Both the position numbers and the translations under genes were made by a program. This document shows positions 8,512 through 16,763 of a stretch of DNA of 64,000 nucleotides, piece after piece. The notes under the pieces were generated by a model. The model saw nothing but the letters and a program-made list of their open reading frames with translations. It ran no database searches and was not told the DNA's origin. The stretch comes from Pseudomonadota bacterium (lineage in GTDB: Bacteria; Pseudomonadota; Alphaproteobacteria; Rhizobiales; Phreatobacteraceae). The stretch is taken from assembly GCA_020161695.1 (NCBI GenBank), contig JAIUOO010000020.1:39826-103825 (forward strand), written 5' to 3'. Position 1 is the stretch's first letter; each line of letters begins with the position of its first letter.

Positions 8512-9668
8512 GCGACGGTCTGGCTTTCAGCGACTTCACCACCGAATCCCTCCTCGAAACCGTCCGGCAGTGGGTCGCGATCGAGAGCCCCACCCAGGAC
8601 GTCGCCGGCGTCAACCGCATGGCCGATCACGCGGAGGACCTGCTCGTCGCAGCCGGTGCGGCCATCGAGCGCATCCCCGGCACGGACGGCTATGGCGACA
8701 TCCTGATCGGCCGCATCGCGGGCGAGGAGGAGGGACCGGGCATCCTCGTGCTCGGCCATATCGACACGGTCCATCCGGTCGGCACGCTGGCGGGGCCGCT
8801 GCCCTGGCGCGTCGAGAACGGCCGCGCCTACGGGCCGGGCATCTACGACATGAAGGGCGGCAATGCCATGGCCGTGGCGGCGCTGACCCACCTGCACGCC
8901 ACGGGCAAGCGTCCGCGCCTGCCGGTCTCGGTCATGTTCATCCCCGACGAGGAGGTCGGCAGCCCGTTCTCGCGTCCGCACATCGAGGCGGAGGCGAAGC
9001 GCCACGCCATCGTGCTGGTGGCCGAGCCCTCGGGCGAGGGCGGCAAGCTCACCGTCGGCCGCCACGGCATCGCCCGCTACTATCTGGAGACGACCGGCAA
9101 ACCCGCCCACGCCGGCGCCTATCACGCGCGCGGGCGCAGCGCGATCCGCGAGATGGCCCGGCAGGTGCTGGCCGTCGAGGCCATGACCGACTACAGCCGC
9201 ACCATCACCCTGAACGTCGGCACGATTTCCGGCGGCACCCACGAGAACATGGTGCCGATCTCGTCGCGCGCCTGCGTCTACGTGCTGGTGCCGACCGCCG
9301 AGGCCGAGGCCGAGGTGCGGGGCAGGCTGCTGGCGCTCCAGCCGCACGACCCCGACGTGAAGCTCGACGTGACGCTCGGCCTCTACCGGCCCTCCTACGC
9401 CAAGACACCGGCCATCCAGCGGCTATATGATCACGCCGCCGCGCTGTTGAAGGGTTCGGAGTGGCCGGCCGCCGGCGAGCGCATTGCCGGCGGCGGTTCG
9501 GACGGCAATTTCACCGGAGCTCTGGGCGTGCCGACCCTCGACGGGCTTGGCGTCATCGGCGACGGGCCGCATACGCATTACGAACACATCGAGATTTCGT
9601 GCCTCGTGCCGCGCACGCGCCTGTGGGCGCGCCTGTTCGAGACCCTGTCGCGCGATCTCGTGGCCTGA
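8508..9668 (+). CDS. M20 family metallopeptidase (glutamate carboxypeptidase/ArgE/DapE-like)
   Basis: A 386-residue protein whose GTG start overlaps the stop of the oxidase gene by 4 bases. Zinc-site features of M20 enzymes are visible: His84 and Asp86 in GHIDTVHP, Asp114 in YDMKGG, the Glu148-Glu149 pair in PDEEVG, and GGGSDGN plus a late His in HTHYEHI. The lid domain lies between. M20 enzymes cleave N-acyl, carbamoyl or peptide bonds. Coupled to the hydroxy-acid oxidase and transport genes, it may release an amino or hydroxy acid from an imported conjugate (inference). No signal peptide, so cytoplasmic. Confidence 0.9.
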   Translation: MSDGLAFSDFTTESLLETVRQWVAIESPTQDVAGVNRMADHAEDLLVAAGAAIERIPGTDGYGDILIGRIAGEEEGPGILVLGHIDTVHPVGTLAGPLPWRVENGRAYGPGIYDMKGGNAMAVAALTHLHATGKRPRLPVSVMFIPDEEVGSPFSRPHIEAEAKRHAIVLVAEPSGEGGKLTVGRHGIARYYLETTGKPAHAGAYHARGRSAIREMARQVLAVEAMTDYSRTITLNVGTISGGTHENMVPISSRACVYVLVPTAEAEAEVRGRLLALQPHDPDVKLDVTLGLYRPSYAKTPAIQRLYDHAAALLKGSEWPAAGERIAGGGSDGNFTGALGVPTLDGLGVIGDGPHTHYEHIEISCLVPRTRLWARLFETLSRDLVA

Positions 9669-9819
9669 CATTCCCTGCAGCCCATCTTCACGCGCGTCTC
9701 ACAGCGCATCAACGACGCGTGAGCGTGCAACGGCAGCCCTCCGTCCTGCGTATCCGCTTCCAGAAGCACGACCGTGCTTCGGTGCCGGAAGGCACGGCAA
9801 CAGACCACGGAGAGACGCC

Positions 9820-10071
9820 ATGAACAGGATCATTCTCGCCGCCGCGCTCGGCCTCGCCTTGTCCGCTCCGGCCCTTGCCGAAGACGGCTCCGCCGGCTTC
9901 ACCGTGACCCCCGGCGTCGCGGGCGTCGATCAGGCCGCGACCATGGGCCACGGCGCGACCATGCGCCGCCACCGGGCCGTCCGCCCGATCTTCGGGACCT
10001 CGGCGGCGGTGCCGCGGGTCGATATCGAACAGGTTCCCTCGAGCGCCTTCGGCGGGGCCAGCGGCATGTGA
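9820..10071 (+). CDS. Small secreted hypothetical protein
   Basis: An 83-residue product starting at ATG 9820 after GGAGAG. The N-terminus is a clear signal peptide (MNRIILAAALGLALSAPALA, probable cut after ALA-EDG). The mature 63 residues are Gly/Ala/Met-rich with no cysteines or known domain. It stands alone between the M20 gene and a convergent DUF2478 gene. I do not recognise it. Confidence 0.6.
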   Translation: MNRIILAAALGLALSAPALAEDGSAGFTVTPGVAGVDQAATMGHGATMRRHRAVRPIFGTSAAVPRVDIEQVPSSAFGGASGM

Positions 10072-10086
10072 TCGCCGGACATCGGC

Positions 10087-10106
10087 GCCGGAGCTTCGGC
10101 TCCGGC
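10087..10106. terminator. UUCG-capped hairpin between convergent genes
   Basis: GCCGGAGC - TTCG - GCTCCGGC is an 8-base-pair stem with the very stable UUCG loop, placed in the 57-base gap between two convergent genes. There is no T-tract, so it may be a 3'-end stabiliser or a weak bidirectional terminator. Confidence 0.55.
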
Positions 10107-10128
10107 GTCGCCGGCCGTCCGCTGCCGG

Positions 10129-10650
10129 TCAGGCAACCGAGGCAGCCAGCCGCGCCTGAGCCCACCAGCCGTCGACCGCCGCGCGGTCGCAGGCTAGCTT
10201 CACATCCATTCCGCCCGCGAATGCGTCCCAGGCCGCCGTGAAGCGCCTGGGGACGCCGACGACCAGCGGCAGGCCGGCTGCCACGGCGGCGCCGATTTCC
10301 GCGACCAGTCCGCCGCCCTCGGCTTCCATGCGCCCGAACTTGTTGATCAGCACGGCATCGACCGGCCGGCCGATCGCCTCCCTGACCGCAGCCGCGGCTT
10401 CGGCGAGGCCGGTGGGATCGAGCCGGCAGGCGCCGACGCTGCCCGCGCCGAGATCCTGGCAGATCGAGATGCGCCGGCCGGACCCCAGCACTTCCAGTTC
10501 CATGTCGAGATCGGCGCAGCTGGCGCCCGCATTGATCTGCACGACGCCGGCGACCGAATGGCCACGCGCCATCCAGCCGTGCGCGACCTCGGCCAGAAGG
10601 CCGTCGCAATCGTCGTCGGGGCCGTAGATCACGGCTGCAATCAGGGACAT
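10129..10650 (-). CDS. DUF2478 family protein
   Basis: A 173-residue cytoplasmic protein beginning IAAVIYGPDDDCDGLLAEVA and containing INKFGRMEAEGGG around residues 98-110, the signature of DUF2478. Family members are often found beside molybdate transport and molybdenum cofactor genes and resemble nucleotide-binding MobB/NTPase-type folds, but I see no molybdenum gene here. Start at 10650 precedes the conserved first strand; the frame extends upstream without homology. Function unknown. Confidence 0.8.
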   Translation of the reverse strand: MSLIAAVIYGPDDDCDGLLAEVAHGWMARGHSVAGVVQINAGASCADLDMELEVLGSGRRISICQDLGAGSVGACRLDPTGLAEAAAAVREAIGRPVDAVLINKFGRMEAEGGGLVAEIGAAVAAGLPLVVGVPRRFTAAWDAFAGGMDVKLACDRAAVDGWWAQARLAASVA

Positions 10651-10773
10651 TGGCGCTTCCTTGTCGCGGCCAAGATGGGATGCCGGCCGCGTAACGTAAA
10701 GCCCGGTCGGGCGTCTCGGCACCGACACGGGACTCGTGTTTCAATGCGGAAGGAAGATTTTCGGGAGACCCGC

Positions 10774-11067
10774 ATGCTGAAGCCCGCCCTCCTCATCCTC
10801 TCGCTCGCCGCCGTCACCGCCGCCACATCCTTCCCGGCGGAGGCGCGGCACCGCCGCCATCATCACGGCACCATGCATGGCTGGTGCAGGGCGGATGCCG
10901 CGCAGATGATGGGCATTCGCCGCGCCGCCATCAGCCTGGAGCCGCGTGCCGCGCGCACTGCAGGCGGGCGCTACGAGCTGCGCGGTCTCGCCAGCCACGG
11001 CCGTTACGGCCAGCGCGCCTTCACCTGCCACTTCAACGCGCGCGGCGTGCTGCAGGGCGCGGTGTGA
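10774..11067 (+). CDS. Small secreted basic protein
   Basis: A 97-residue product from ATG 10774 with a signal peptide (MLKPALLILSLAAVTAATSF, probable cut after AEA) followed by HRRHHHGTMHG. The mature part has two cysteines (in GWCRAD and FTCHFN) that could form one disulfide in the periplasm. It resembles other small His/Arg-bearing exported proteins of Hyphomicrobiales but I cannot name a family. Confidence 0.6.
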   Translation: MLKPALLILSLAAVTAATSFPAEARHRRHHHGTMHGWCRADAAQMMGIRRAAISLEPRAARTAGGRYELRGLASHGRYGQRAFTCHFNARGVLQGAV

Positions 11068-11073
11068 GGCGCC

Positions 11074-11331
11074 TCACGCCTTCCTGATCCGGAACGACAG
11101 CACGCCGTCGGTACGCTCCTGACCCTCCAGCGCATCGCCTGTCTCGCGCACGAGATTGGGGATGTCGATGGCGGCCATCGGATCGGTGCAGTCCACGATC
11201 AGCAGAGCCCCGGCCGGCAGGCGGGTCAGGGCCTTGCGCGCCTTGAGCGCGGGCAGGGGGCATTTCAGCCCCTTGAGGTCGAGACGGGTTTCCCCAGCGG
11301 GCGAAGCGGCGTCGGTCATGGTCCCGCTCAC
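11074..11331 (-). CDS. TusA/SirA-like sulfur carrier protein
   Basis: An 85-residue protein with the TusA core DLKGLKCPLPALKARKAL; the Cys in CPLP is the persulfide-carrying residue of TusA, which hands sulfur to tRNA thiolation or Fe-S/Moco pathways. A GTG at 11331 overlaps the stop of upstream mrp by 4 bases (GTGA), arguing for coupling; an ATG at 11319 is the alternative start. Being directly behind an Fe-S carrier gene suggests shared sulfur metabolism. Confidence 0.82.
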   Translation of the reverse strand: MSGTMTDAASPAGETRLDLKGLKCPLPALKARKALTRLPAGALLIVDCTDPMAAIDIPNLVRETGDALEGQERTDGVLSFRIRKA

Positions 11332-12467
11332 TCGATCACGATGCTGGGCGGCGGCTTGATCGTCACGTCGCCCGTGCCGGTGAGGCTTGCCCAGACCTGC
11401 CGCGCGATATCGCGATAGACGAGCGTGTGCGGGCTATCTGGCTCGGTCGCAACGATCGGCTGACCGGAATCGGAGCGTTCCCGCAGCTTCATGTCGAGCG
11501 GCACTTCGCCGAGGAACGGCACCTTGAGCCGCTCGGCCTCGCGCCGCGCGCCGCCATGGCCGAAAATGTCGTAGCGGTTGCCGGTATCGGGCGCGATGAA
11601 ATAGCTCATGTTCTCGACGATGCCGAGAATCGGCACCTCGGTCTTGCGGAACATGGCGACGCCGCGCCTGGCGTCGATCAGGGCAAGGTCCTGCGGCGTC
11701 GAGACGATCACGGCCCCGGCGAGCGGGGTCGCCTGCGCCATGGTCAGCTGCGCGTCGCCGGTACCGGGCGGCATGTCCACCACCAGCACGTCGAGCTCAC
11801 CCCAGGCGACCTCGCGCAGCATCTGCGTGATGGCGCTCATCACCATCGGTCCGCGCCAGACCATCGGCGTCTCTTCCTCGACCATGAAGCCGATAGACAT
11901 GACCTTGACGCCGTAGCCCTCGAGCGGGGCGAGGGTCCGCCCCTGGACCACGCGCGGCTTGCCCGACAGGCCGAACAGCTTCGGCATGGACGGGCCATAG
12001 ATGTCGGCGTCGAGAATTCCGACCTTGCGGCCGTCCGCCGCCAGCGCCAGCGCGAGATTGGCGGCGGTCGTCGATTTGCCGACGCCGCCCTTGCCCGAGG
12101 CGACGGCGATGACATGCTTCACGCCGGGCAGGGTCGCGGCCTTCGGCGTCGGCGGCTGGCTCGGCCGTCCCGGCGCGACATGCGGCTGGGTGGAGGGCGG
12201 CGGCCGCTGGCCCCGCTCCGCCGGCCGGTCCGCCGTCAGCGCGACGAGCGCCTGCCCGACGCCGGGAATGCCCGATATGGCCGACTGCGCGGCGGCGCGC
12301 ACGGGTTCCATGGCTGCGGCTTCGGTCGGGTCGATGCCGATCGACACCATGACCTTGTCGCCGTTGACGAGAATGTCGGAGAGCCGGCCCGAGGCCGTCA
12401 GCGTCTGCCCGCTCGTCGGCAGCCTCACCTTTTCCAGTGCGCGCGCGACTTCATCCCGTGTGACCAT
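11328..12467 (-). CDS. mrp: Mrp/ApbC-type P-loop ATPase, Fe-S cluster carrier
   Basis: A 379-residue protein: an N-terminal DUF59/MIP18-like domain (about 1-85), a Pro-rich linker (about 86-110), then a deviant-Walker P-loop SGKGGVGKS and MPPGTGDAQL as in Mrp/NBP35 ATPases, which assemble or transfer Fe-S clusters. The usual CxxC after VENMS is absent: the sequence there reads VENMSYFIAPDTGNRYDIFGHGG, with no cysteine. Variants of this kind occur in Hyphomicrobiales as far as I recall. It is followed with overlap by a TusA-like gene. Confidence 0.92.
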   Translation of the reverse strand: MVTRDEVARALEKVRLPTSGQTLTASGRLSDILVNGDKVMVSIGIDPTEAAAMEPVRAAAQSAISGIPGVGQALVALTADRPAERGQRPPPSTQPHVAPGRPSQPPTPKAATLPGVKHVIAVASGKGGVGKSTTAANLALALAADGRKVGILDADIYGPSMPKLFGLSGKPRVVQGRTLAPLEGYGVKVMSIGFMVEEETPMVWRGPMVMSAITQMLREVAWGELDVLVVDMPPGTGDAQLTMAQATPLAGAVIVSTPQDLALIDARRGVAMFRKTEVPILGIVENMSYFIAPDTGNRYDIFGHGGARREAERLKVPFLGEVPLDMKLRERSDSGQPIVATEPDSPHTLVYRDIARQVWASLTGTGDVTIKPPPSIVIE

Positions 12468-12533
12468 GATGCCCTCGACCGATCACCGGTCACATAGGGC
12501 ATCGCGCAGGGGTGCGGAAGGGCTGGGAAGACT

Positions 12534-12998
12534 TCAGGGGCTGACAGTCAGGCGCAGGACATAGGCGTCGAGCGCCGGCGCGCGGTTGGCGGTGGACAGT
12601 TCGCGCGGCGGCGAGACGAGCTCGCCGAAGGCGACGAAGCGGCCCTGGACCGGCACGAAGGGCGCGGCGAGATGAGCGGCCGGCGACATGCGGAACGTCG
12701 GCGTGCCGGCTCCGACCGCCTCGACCTCGACCACCGGCGATCCCGCGCGCGGGCAGCCGGCTGCGCTGGCGCAGCGCCCGTCCGAGATCACCCGCGAGAA
12801 CCTGAGCGTGATCTGGCGGCCGTTGGCGCCGGGCACCGAGACGCTTTCGCCGCCGCGGATCTCCACGCGCTGCAATTCCTGCGACCGTGCCGAACCCGGC
12901 CCCGTCATCAGGAGCAGGACCGAGGAGGCGGCGAGGAACATCAGTGTTGGGGCAGCGATCATCGTGGCGTTCGCAAGAAAGCGAGGATCGAGGAACAT
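12534..12998 (-). CDS. Exported hypothetical protein
   Basis: A 154-residue product from ATG 12998. An N-terminal hydrophobic segment (about residues 8-33, TMIAAPTLMFLAASSVLLLM) with cleavage after ARS-QE predicted marks export. Two cysteines in GRCASAAGC suggest a disulfide. The rest is beta-rich with no family I can name. Divergent from guaB. Confidence 0.6.
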   Translation of the reverse strand: MFLDPRFLANATMIAAPTLMFLAASSVLLLMTGPGSARSQELQRVEIRGGESVSVPGANGRQITLRFSRVISDGRCASAAGCPRAGSPVVEVEAVGAGTPTFRMSPAAHLAAPFVPVQGRFVAFGELVSPPRELSTANRAPALDAYVLRLTVSP

Positions 12999-13302
12999 AT
13001 GCGACTCCGGATATTTCACCCGTGTGTCGCTGTGGCGGCCTGAATGGTTCAATCGCGAATATGGCGATCCGCGCGTGCCGCGCCCGGGGCCGCTCCCGTC
13101 ACGAAATCGCGAGCCGGTGTCGCCACGGCAGCACGCGCATGGCTGTGCCGGCAAAAAGGCTGAAAAATCCGCAAAACGCTTATTGGAGCCGCCATCGAGT
13201 CGTGTTAGCAGGCATCGCCAACCCTAAAGCGAGCCGCCGCCGTCCTTCTTGCCGAGTCGAGAGGGCCGAGACGGCTTTTCCCTCACCCGCGCGGAGTTGG
13301 CC
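12999..13302. other. Divergent intergenic region upstream of guaB
   Basis: No gene is seen in these 304 bases. A weak promoter-like pair pointing to guaB is TTATTG (13180-13185) and TGTTAG (13203-13208) with a 17-base spacer, which would give a leader of about 90 bases. I see no riboswitch or PurR-type box. Confidence 0.3.
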
Positions 13303-14796
13303 ATGGCCCTCATCAAGACCTTCGAGGAAGCTCTTACCTTCGACGACGTGCTGCTGCGGCCCGGCCTGTCGGACGTGATGCCGGGCGATGTCGATGTGAA
13401 GAGCCGCATCACCCGCTCGATCTCCCTCAATATCCCCGTCATCTCCTCGGCGATGGACACCGTCACCGAGTACCGCATGGCGATCGCCATGGCGCAGGCG
13501 GGCGGCATCGGCGTCATCCACCGCAACCTCGACCCGGACGTGCAGGCCGATCATGTGCGGCAGGTGAAGCGGTTCGAGAGCGGCATGGTGCTGAACCCGA
13601 TCACCATCCATCCCGACGAGACGCTGGCTGACGCCCAGGCGCTGATGAAGAAGCACAACTTCTCCGGCTTCCCCGTGGTCGAGCGCGGTCCCAACGGCAA
13701 GGCCGGCAAGCTGGTCGGCATCCTCACCAACCGCGACGTCCGCTTCGCGACCCGCCCCGACCAGCCGGTATCGGAGCTGATGACCAAGGACCGGCTGGTG
13801 ACGGTCGGCGAGGGCGTCACCCAGGAGGAGGCCAAGCGCCTCCTGCACCAGTTCCGCATCGAGAAGCTGCTGGTCGTCGACGAGCACTATCGCTGCACCG
13901 GCCTGATCACCGTGAAGGACATCGAGAAGCAGGTCGCCAATCCCAATGCCTGCAAGGACGAGCAGGGCCGCCTGCGCGTCGCCGCCGCCACCACGGTCGG
14001 CGAGCAGGGCTTCGAGCGCACCGAGCTGCTGATCGATGCCGGTGTCGACCTCGTGGTGGTCGATACCGCCCACGGTCATTCCCAGAAGGTTCTGGACCAG
14101 GTGACGCGCATCAAGCGCCTGTCCAACAAGGTTCAGGTCGTCGCCGGCAACGTCGCGACCGGCGCCGCGACCAGGGCGCTGATCGATGCCGGCGCCGACG
14201 CCATCAAGGTCGGCATCGGCCCGGGCTCGATCTGCACGACGCGGATCGTCGCCGGCGTCGGCGTGCCGCAGCTCACCGCCATCATGGAGAGCGTCGAGGC
14301 GGCGCAGGCTTCCGGCACTCCGGTCATCGCCGATGGCGGCATCAAATTCTCGGGCGATCTCGCCAAGGCGCTCGCCGCCGGCGCCGAAGTCGCCATGATC
14401 GGCGGCCTGCTCGCCGGCACCGACGAGGCCCCCGGCGAGGTCTATCTGTGGCAGGGACGCTCCTACAAGAGCTATCGCGGCATGGGCTCCGTCGGCGCGA
14501 TGGCGCGCGGCTCGGCCGACCGTTACTTCCAGGCCGAGGTGAAGGACACGCTGAAACTGGTGCCGGAGGGCATCGAGGGGCAGGTCGCCTACAAGGGGCC
14601 GGTGAATACGGTCGTCCACCAGCTCGTCGGCGGCCTGCGCGCCGCCATGGGCTATACCGGCGCGAAGGATCTGGCCGATTTCCGCACCAAGACCGAATTC
14701 GTCCGCATTTCGGGCGCGGGCCTGCGCGAGAGCCACGTCCACGACGTGACGATCACCCGCGAGAGCCCGAACTATCCGAATGGCGGGCGGGTCTGA
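13303..14796 (+). CDS. guaB: Inosine-5'-monophosphate dehydrogenase
   Basis: A 497-residue protein that oxidises IMP to XMP with NAD+, the committed step to GMP. It begins FEEALTFDDVLLRPGLSDV, has two CBS domains inserted at about residues 95-215, and carries the catalytic loop GPGSICTTR (Cys near residue 308) and the flap region with YRGMGS. Length and motifs match bacterial GuaB fully. guaA lies 4.6 kb downstream on the same strand with rsmB between, an arrangement common in Hyphomicrobiales. Confidence 0.98.
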   Translation: MALIKTFEEALTFDDVLLRPGLSDVMPGDVDVKSRITRSISLNIPVISSAMDTVTEYRMAIAMAQAGGIGVIHRNLDPDVQADHVRQVKRFESGMVLNPITIHPDETLADAQALMKKHNFSGFPVVERGPNGKAGKLVGILTNRDVRFATRPDQPVSELMTKDRLVTVGEGVTQEEAKRLLHQFRIEKLLVVDEHYRCTGLITVKDIEKQVANPNACKDEQGRLRVAAATTVGEQGFERTELLIDAGVDLVVVDTAHGHSQKVLDQVTRIKRLSNKVQVVAGNVATGAATRALIDAGADAIKVGIGPGSICTTRIVAGVGVPQLTAIMESVEAAQASGTPVIADGGIKFSGDLAKALAAGAEVAMIGGLLAGTDEAPGEVYLWQGRSYKSYRGMGSVGAMARGSADRYFQAEVKDTLKLVPEGIEGQVAYKGPVNTVVHQLVGGLRAAMGYTGAKDLADFRTKTEFVRISGAGLRESHVHDVTITRESPNYPNGGRV

Positions 14797-14805
14797 CGCA
14801 CGCCC

Positions 14806-14961
14806 CTAGCGGCCGCGTCGCTCGAGTTCCGTCTTCGGATCGACAATGCGCGGTGCCGGGCGGGTTTCGTCCACCTGTGCGCGCGGCTGGGCGCAGGCGG
14901 CAAGCGCCAGGGTCGGAATGGCCGCGACAACGAGGCGGCGGCTGATCGAGACAAGGGTCAT
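14806..14961 (-). CDS. Small lipoprotein
   Basis: A 51-residue product from ATG 14961 with a hydrophobic leader and lipobox LALAAC, so the mature peptide starts at Cys24 and is about 28 residues, charged and ending ERRGR. It converges with guaB, 9 bases apart. Tiny entericidin-like or accessory lipoproteins look like this; no function can be assigned. Confidence 0.6.
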   Translation of the reverse strand: MTLVSISRRLVVAAIPTLALAACAQPRAQVDETRPAPRIVDPKTELERRGR

Positions 14962-14999
14962 GAGGGGCTCCGGGTTGGCGCCCCCAGTTCCAGACACAA

Positions 15000-15027
15000 A
15001 AATGGCCCGGGCGAGGCCGGGCCATTT
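15000..15027 (-). terminator. Intrinsic terminator
   Basis: An 11-bp stem (AAATGGCCCGG with CCGGGCCATTT) and a 6-base loop, followed on the minus strand by a run of T. It lies just beyond the stop of the minus-strand histidine-rich protein gene at 15048. Confidence 0.85.
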
Positions 15028-15047
15028 CCTGTTTGAAGCGTGGCTGC

Positions 15048-15449
15048 TTAGTTGCAGACGCGCACGCGGCGCGGCTCCGGGCCCCACGGGGTGTCGACCC
15101 AGCGGCGCTCGACCCAGCACTCGCGATAGGCCGGGGCGGAGGCAGCAGCGGCAGCACCGCCGATGATCAGCGCGGCGGCGCCGAGACCGACGGCGGCGCC
15201 CGGACCCCAGCCGCGGCCGTGGCGATGACCATGCCGGTGACCGTGGCGGAAGCCGTGGCGAGGGCCACCGCGGAAACCACCGCGACGCTGCATTTCAACC
15301 GGCGATGCATGGTCCATCACCGGCGAGGTGATGGCCGAGCGGGTCGCCGACGAAGCCTGGGCCGAAGCGGGGGCCAGGACGGTGAAGCCGAGAGCGAGAG
15401 CGCCAATGGCAGCCGTCGCGGCCAGATTCCTGAAGGATGTAAGACGCAT
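15048..15449 (-). CDS. Secreted His/Arg/Gly-rich protein with glycine-zipper helix
   Basis: A 133-residue product from ATG 15449. A signal peptide (about residues 1-32, to ASAQA) is followed by a basic histidine-rich stretch (about 55-80, alternating H, R and G), a Gly/Ala hydrophobic segment of glycine-zipper type (about 82-105), and a C-terminal block with CWVERRWVDTPWGPEPRR and a final VCN. The C-terminal block matches the one in the gene at 16164-16514, so these two are paralogous in layout. Possible metal binding or outer-membrane association; no known function. Confidence 0.75.
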   Translation of the reverse strand: MRLTSFRNLAATAAIGALALGFTVLAPASAQASSATRSAITSPVMDHASPVEMQRRGGFRGGPRHGFRHGHRHGHRHGRGWGPGAAVGLGAAALIIGGAAAAASAPAYRECWVERRWVDTPWGPEPRRVRVCN

Positions 15450-15548
15450 GTGTGGTCTCCCCAAAACTCGAGGCGGAAGATCTGCCTTCCGCTGAACGCC
15501 GGCGCGCGAGTCGCGCCGTTAGGCGGCATCGAACCGATGAAATCGGGT

Positions 15549-15577
15549 ATTTCCTTGACCAACCTCCCTGTATAATG
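15549..15577 (+). promoter_or_regulatory. Candidate promoter of the MAPEG gene
   Basis: A perfect TATAAT at 15572-15577 lies 63 bases before the GTG start of the MAPEG gene. A 17-base spacer would place a poor -35 (TATTTC) at 15549-15554; a good TTGACC at 15556-15561 is too close (10 bases) to pair with it. Confidence 0.4.
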
Positions 15578-15640
15578 ATCGGTTCCCTAGCGACACACCA
15601 GACAAATCGCCGCATAGCGGGAATGTAGGGAGAAAAATCG

Positions 15641-16069
15641 GTGGGTTTGATGAATCCGAGTGGAGCCTCGCTTGTTTGGCCTTTGCTGGCGCAAGTCGGC
15701 TGGACCATCGCAATCCTTCTCACCATGGGCTTCTTCAGGCGCAAGGCCCTGTATCGACGTGAAGTGAAACTGAAGGAAATCGCTCTGTCGGGCGAAGCGT
15801 GGCCGACACGTGCAAAGCAGGCCGCCAACAACTTTTCGAACCAGTTCGAGACGCCCGTCCTGTTCTACGTGCTGGTCATCATGGCGATCCATGTCGGCGC
15901 CACCGGCTGGCTGATGACCACGCTCGCCTGGGCTTTCGTCGTCACGCGCATTGGCCATTCCTTCATTCACATCGGCTCGAACGATCTGCGGTTCCGTTCC
16001 GGCATCTTTTTCCTCGGCTGCTTCGTGCTGATGGCCATGCTGGTCGGCGTGTTGATCGCCGCGCTCTGA
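15641..16069 (+). CDS. MAPEG family membrane protein
   Basis: A 142-residue protein with four predicted helices and the MAPEG pattern RGRR-like ALYRREVKLKEI, then NFSNQFETPVLFYVLV and HSFIHIGSNDLRFR. The family (eicosanoid and glutathione metabolism in eukaryotes) is widespread in bacteria, mostly with unknown substrates. GTG 15641 is chosen because AGGGAGA sits 7-8 bases upstream; the ATG at 15650 is too far from it. Confidence 0.85.
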   Translation: MGLMNPSGASLVWPLLAQVGWTIAILLTMGFFRRKALYRREVKLKEIALSGEAWPTRAKQAANNFSNQFETPVLFYVLVIMAIHVGATGWLMTTLAWAFVVTRIGHSFIHIGSNDLRFRSGIFFLGCFVLMAMLVGVLIAAL

Positions 16070-16096
16070 CGGCGGGCGAGCCGGCGCGGGAAGGGG

Positions 16097-16125
16097 AAAA
16101 AGGCCCCGGTCGCAGGACCGGGGCC
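16097..16125 (-). terminator. Intrinsic terminator
   Basis: A 10-bp stem GGCCCCGGTC - GCAG - GACCGGGGCC followed on the minus strand by TTTTT. It closes the minus-strand gene ending at 16164 and may also stop reading from the convergent MAPEG gene. Confidence 0.85.
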
Positions 16126-16163
16126 AAGTTGGGAACGGGAGGCATGCACTGCGGGCTGCGGCC

Positions 16164-16514
16164 TTACCAGGCGCAGACGTTCACAAGGCGGCGAACCGGG
16201 CCGTAGGGCGTGTCGGTCCAGCGGTAGCGGTAGCAGCTCGACCCGACCACGGCGACGCCGAGACCCGCACCGACCCAGTGGCCATGGCGCCAGAAGCCGT
16301 GGCGATGATGGTGGTGATGGCGATGGAAGCCATGGCGATGGCCGAGATGCAGATGGCGTCCGCCGAAATGCCGGCCGCCGCCGAAGTGCATCCCGCCGCC
16401 GCGGTGGAAGCCGCCGCCGCCCCGGAAGCCGCGGGCTTCGGCATCGGTGGTGGCGAACATGCCGAGACCGGCAACGGCGACGCCTGCGAGAGCAAGAGAC
16501 TTGAGAGCGTTCAT
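16164..16514 (-). CDS. Secreted histidine/glycine-rich protein
   Basis: A 116-residue product from ATG 16514, with AAGGACC as ribosome site. Signal peptide about residues 1-28 (cut after AEA), then an extreme His/Gly/Arg region (about 29-82, including a run of five histidines), a short hydrophobic segment (VGAGLGVAVVG) and a C-terminal CYRYRWTDTPYGPVRRLVNVC. The end block, with DTPxGPxRR and flanking cysteines, matches the paralogue at 15048-15449. A periplasmic metal-binding role is plausible from composition only. Confidence 0.75.
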   Translation of the reverse strand: MNALKSLALAGVAVAGLGMFATTDAEARGFRGGGGFHRGGGMHFGGGRHFGGRHLHLGHRHGFHRHHHHHRHGFWRHGHWVGAGLGVAVVGSSCYRYRWTDTPYGPVRRLVNVCAW

Positions 16515-16763
16515 GGTGAGGTCCTTGGGTTCGGGGAAGGATGTCACCCCTTCGGCAATGGGTGGCTGCCGTTGGCGCCAAGGTTCAATCGCCCGCGATT
16601 TTTTTCGCCTGACCAATGCGGACTGCGAGGGCGCGGCGTGTGAGGACCCGCTGCCGCGCAAGGAACGATCAACCATGGCGCCGCATAAGGCGGGAATTTC
16701 AGCAAATCCGATCGACCGAATTAGCCGGCCATTGACGCTTCGGGCGCACATTCGCCCGCGCAA

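Noticed and set aside
15556..15577. TTGACC and TATAAT as one promoter
   Set aside because: The spacer is only 10 bases; TATAAT was kept with a weaker -35.
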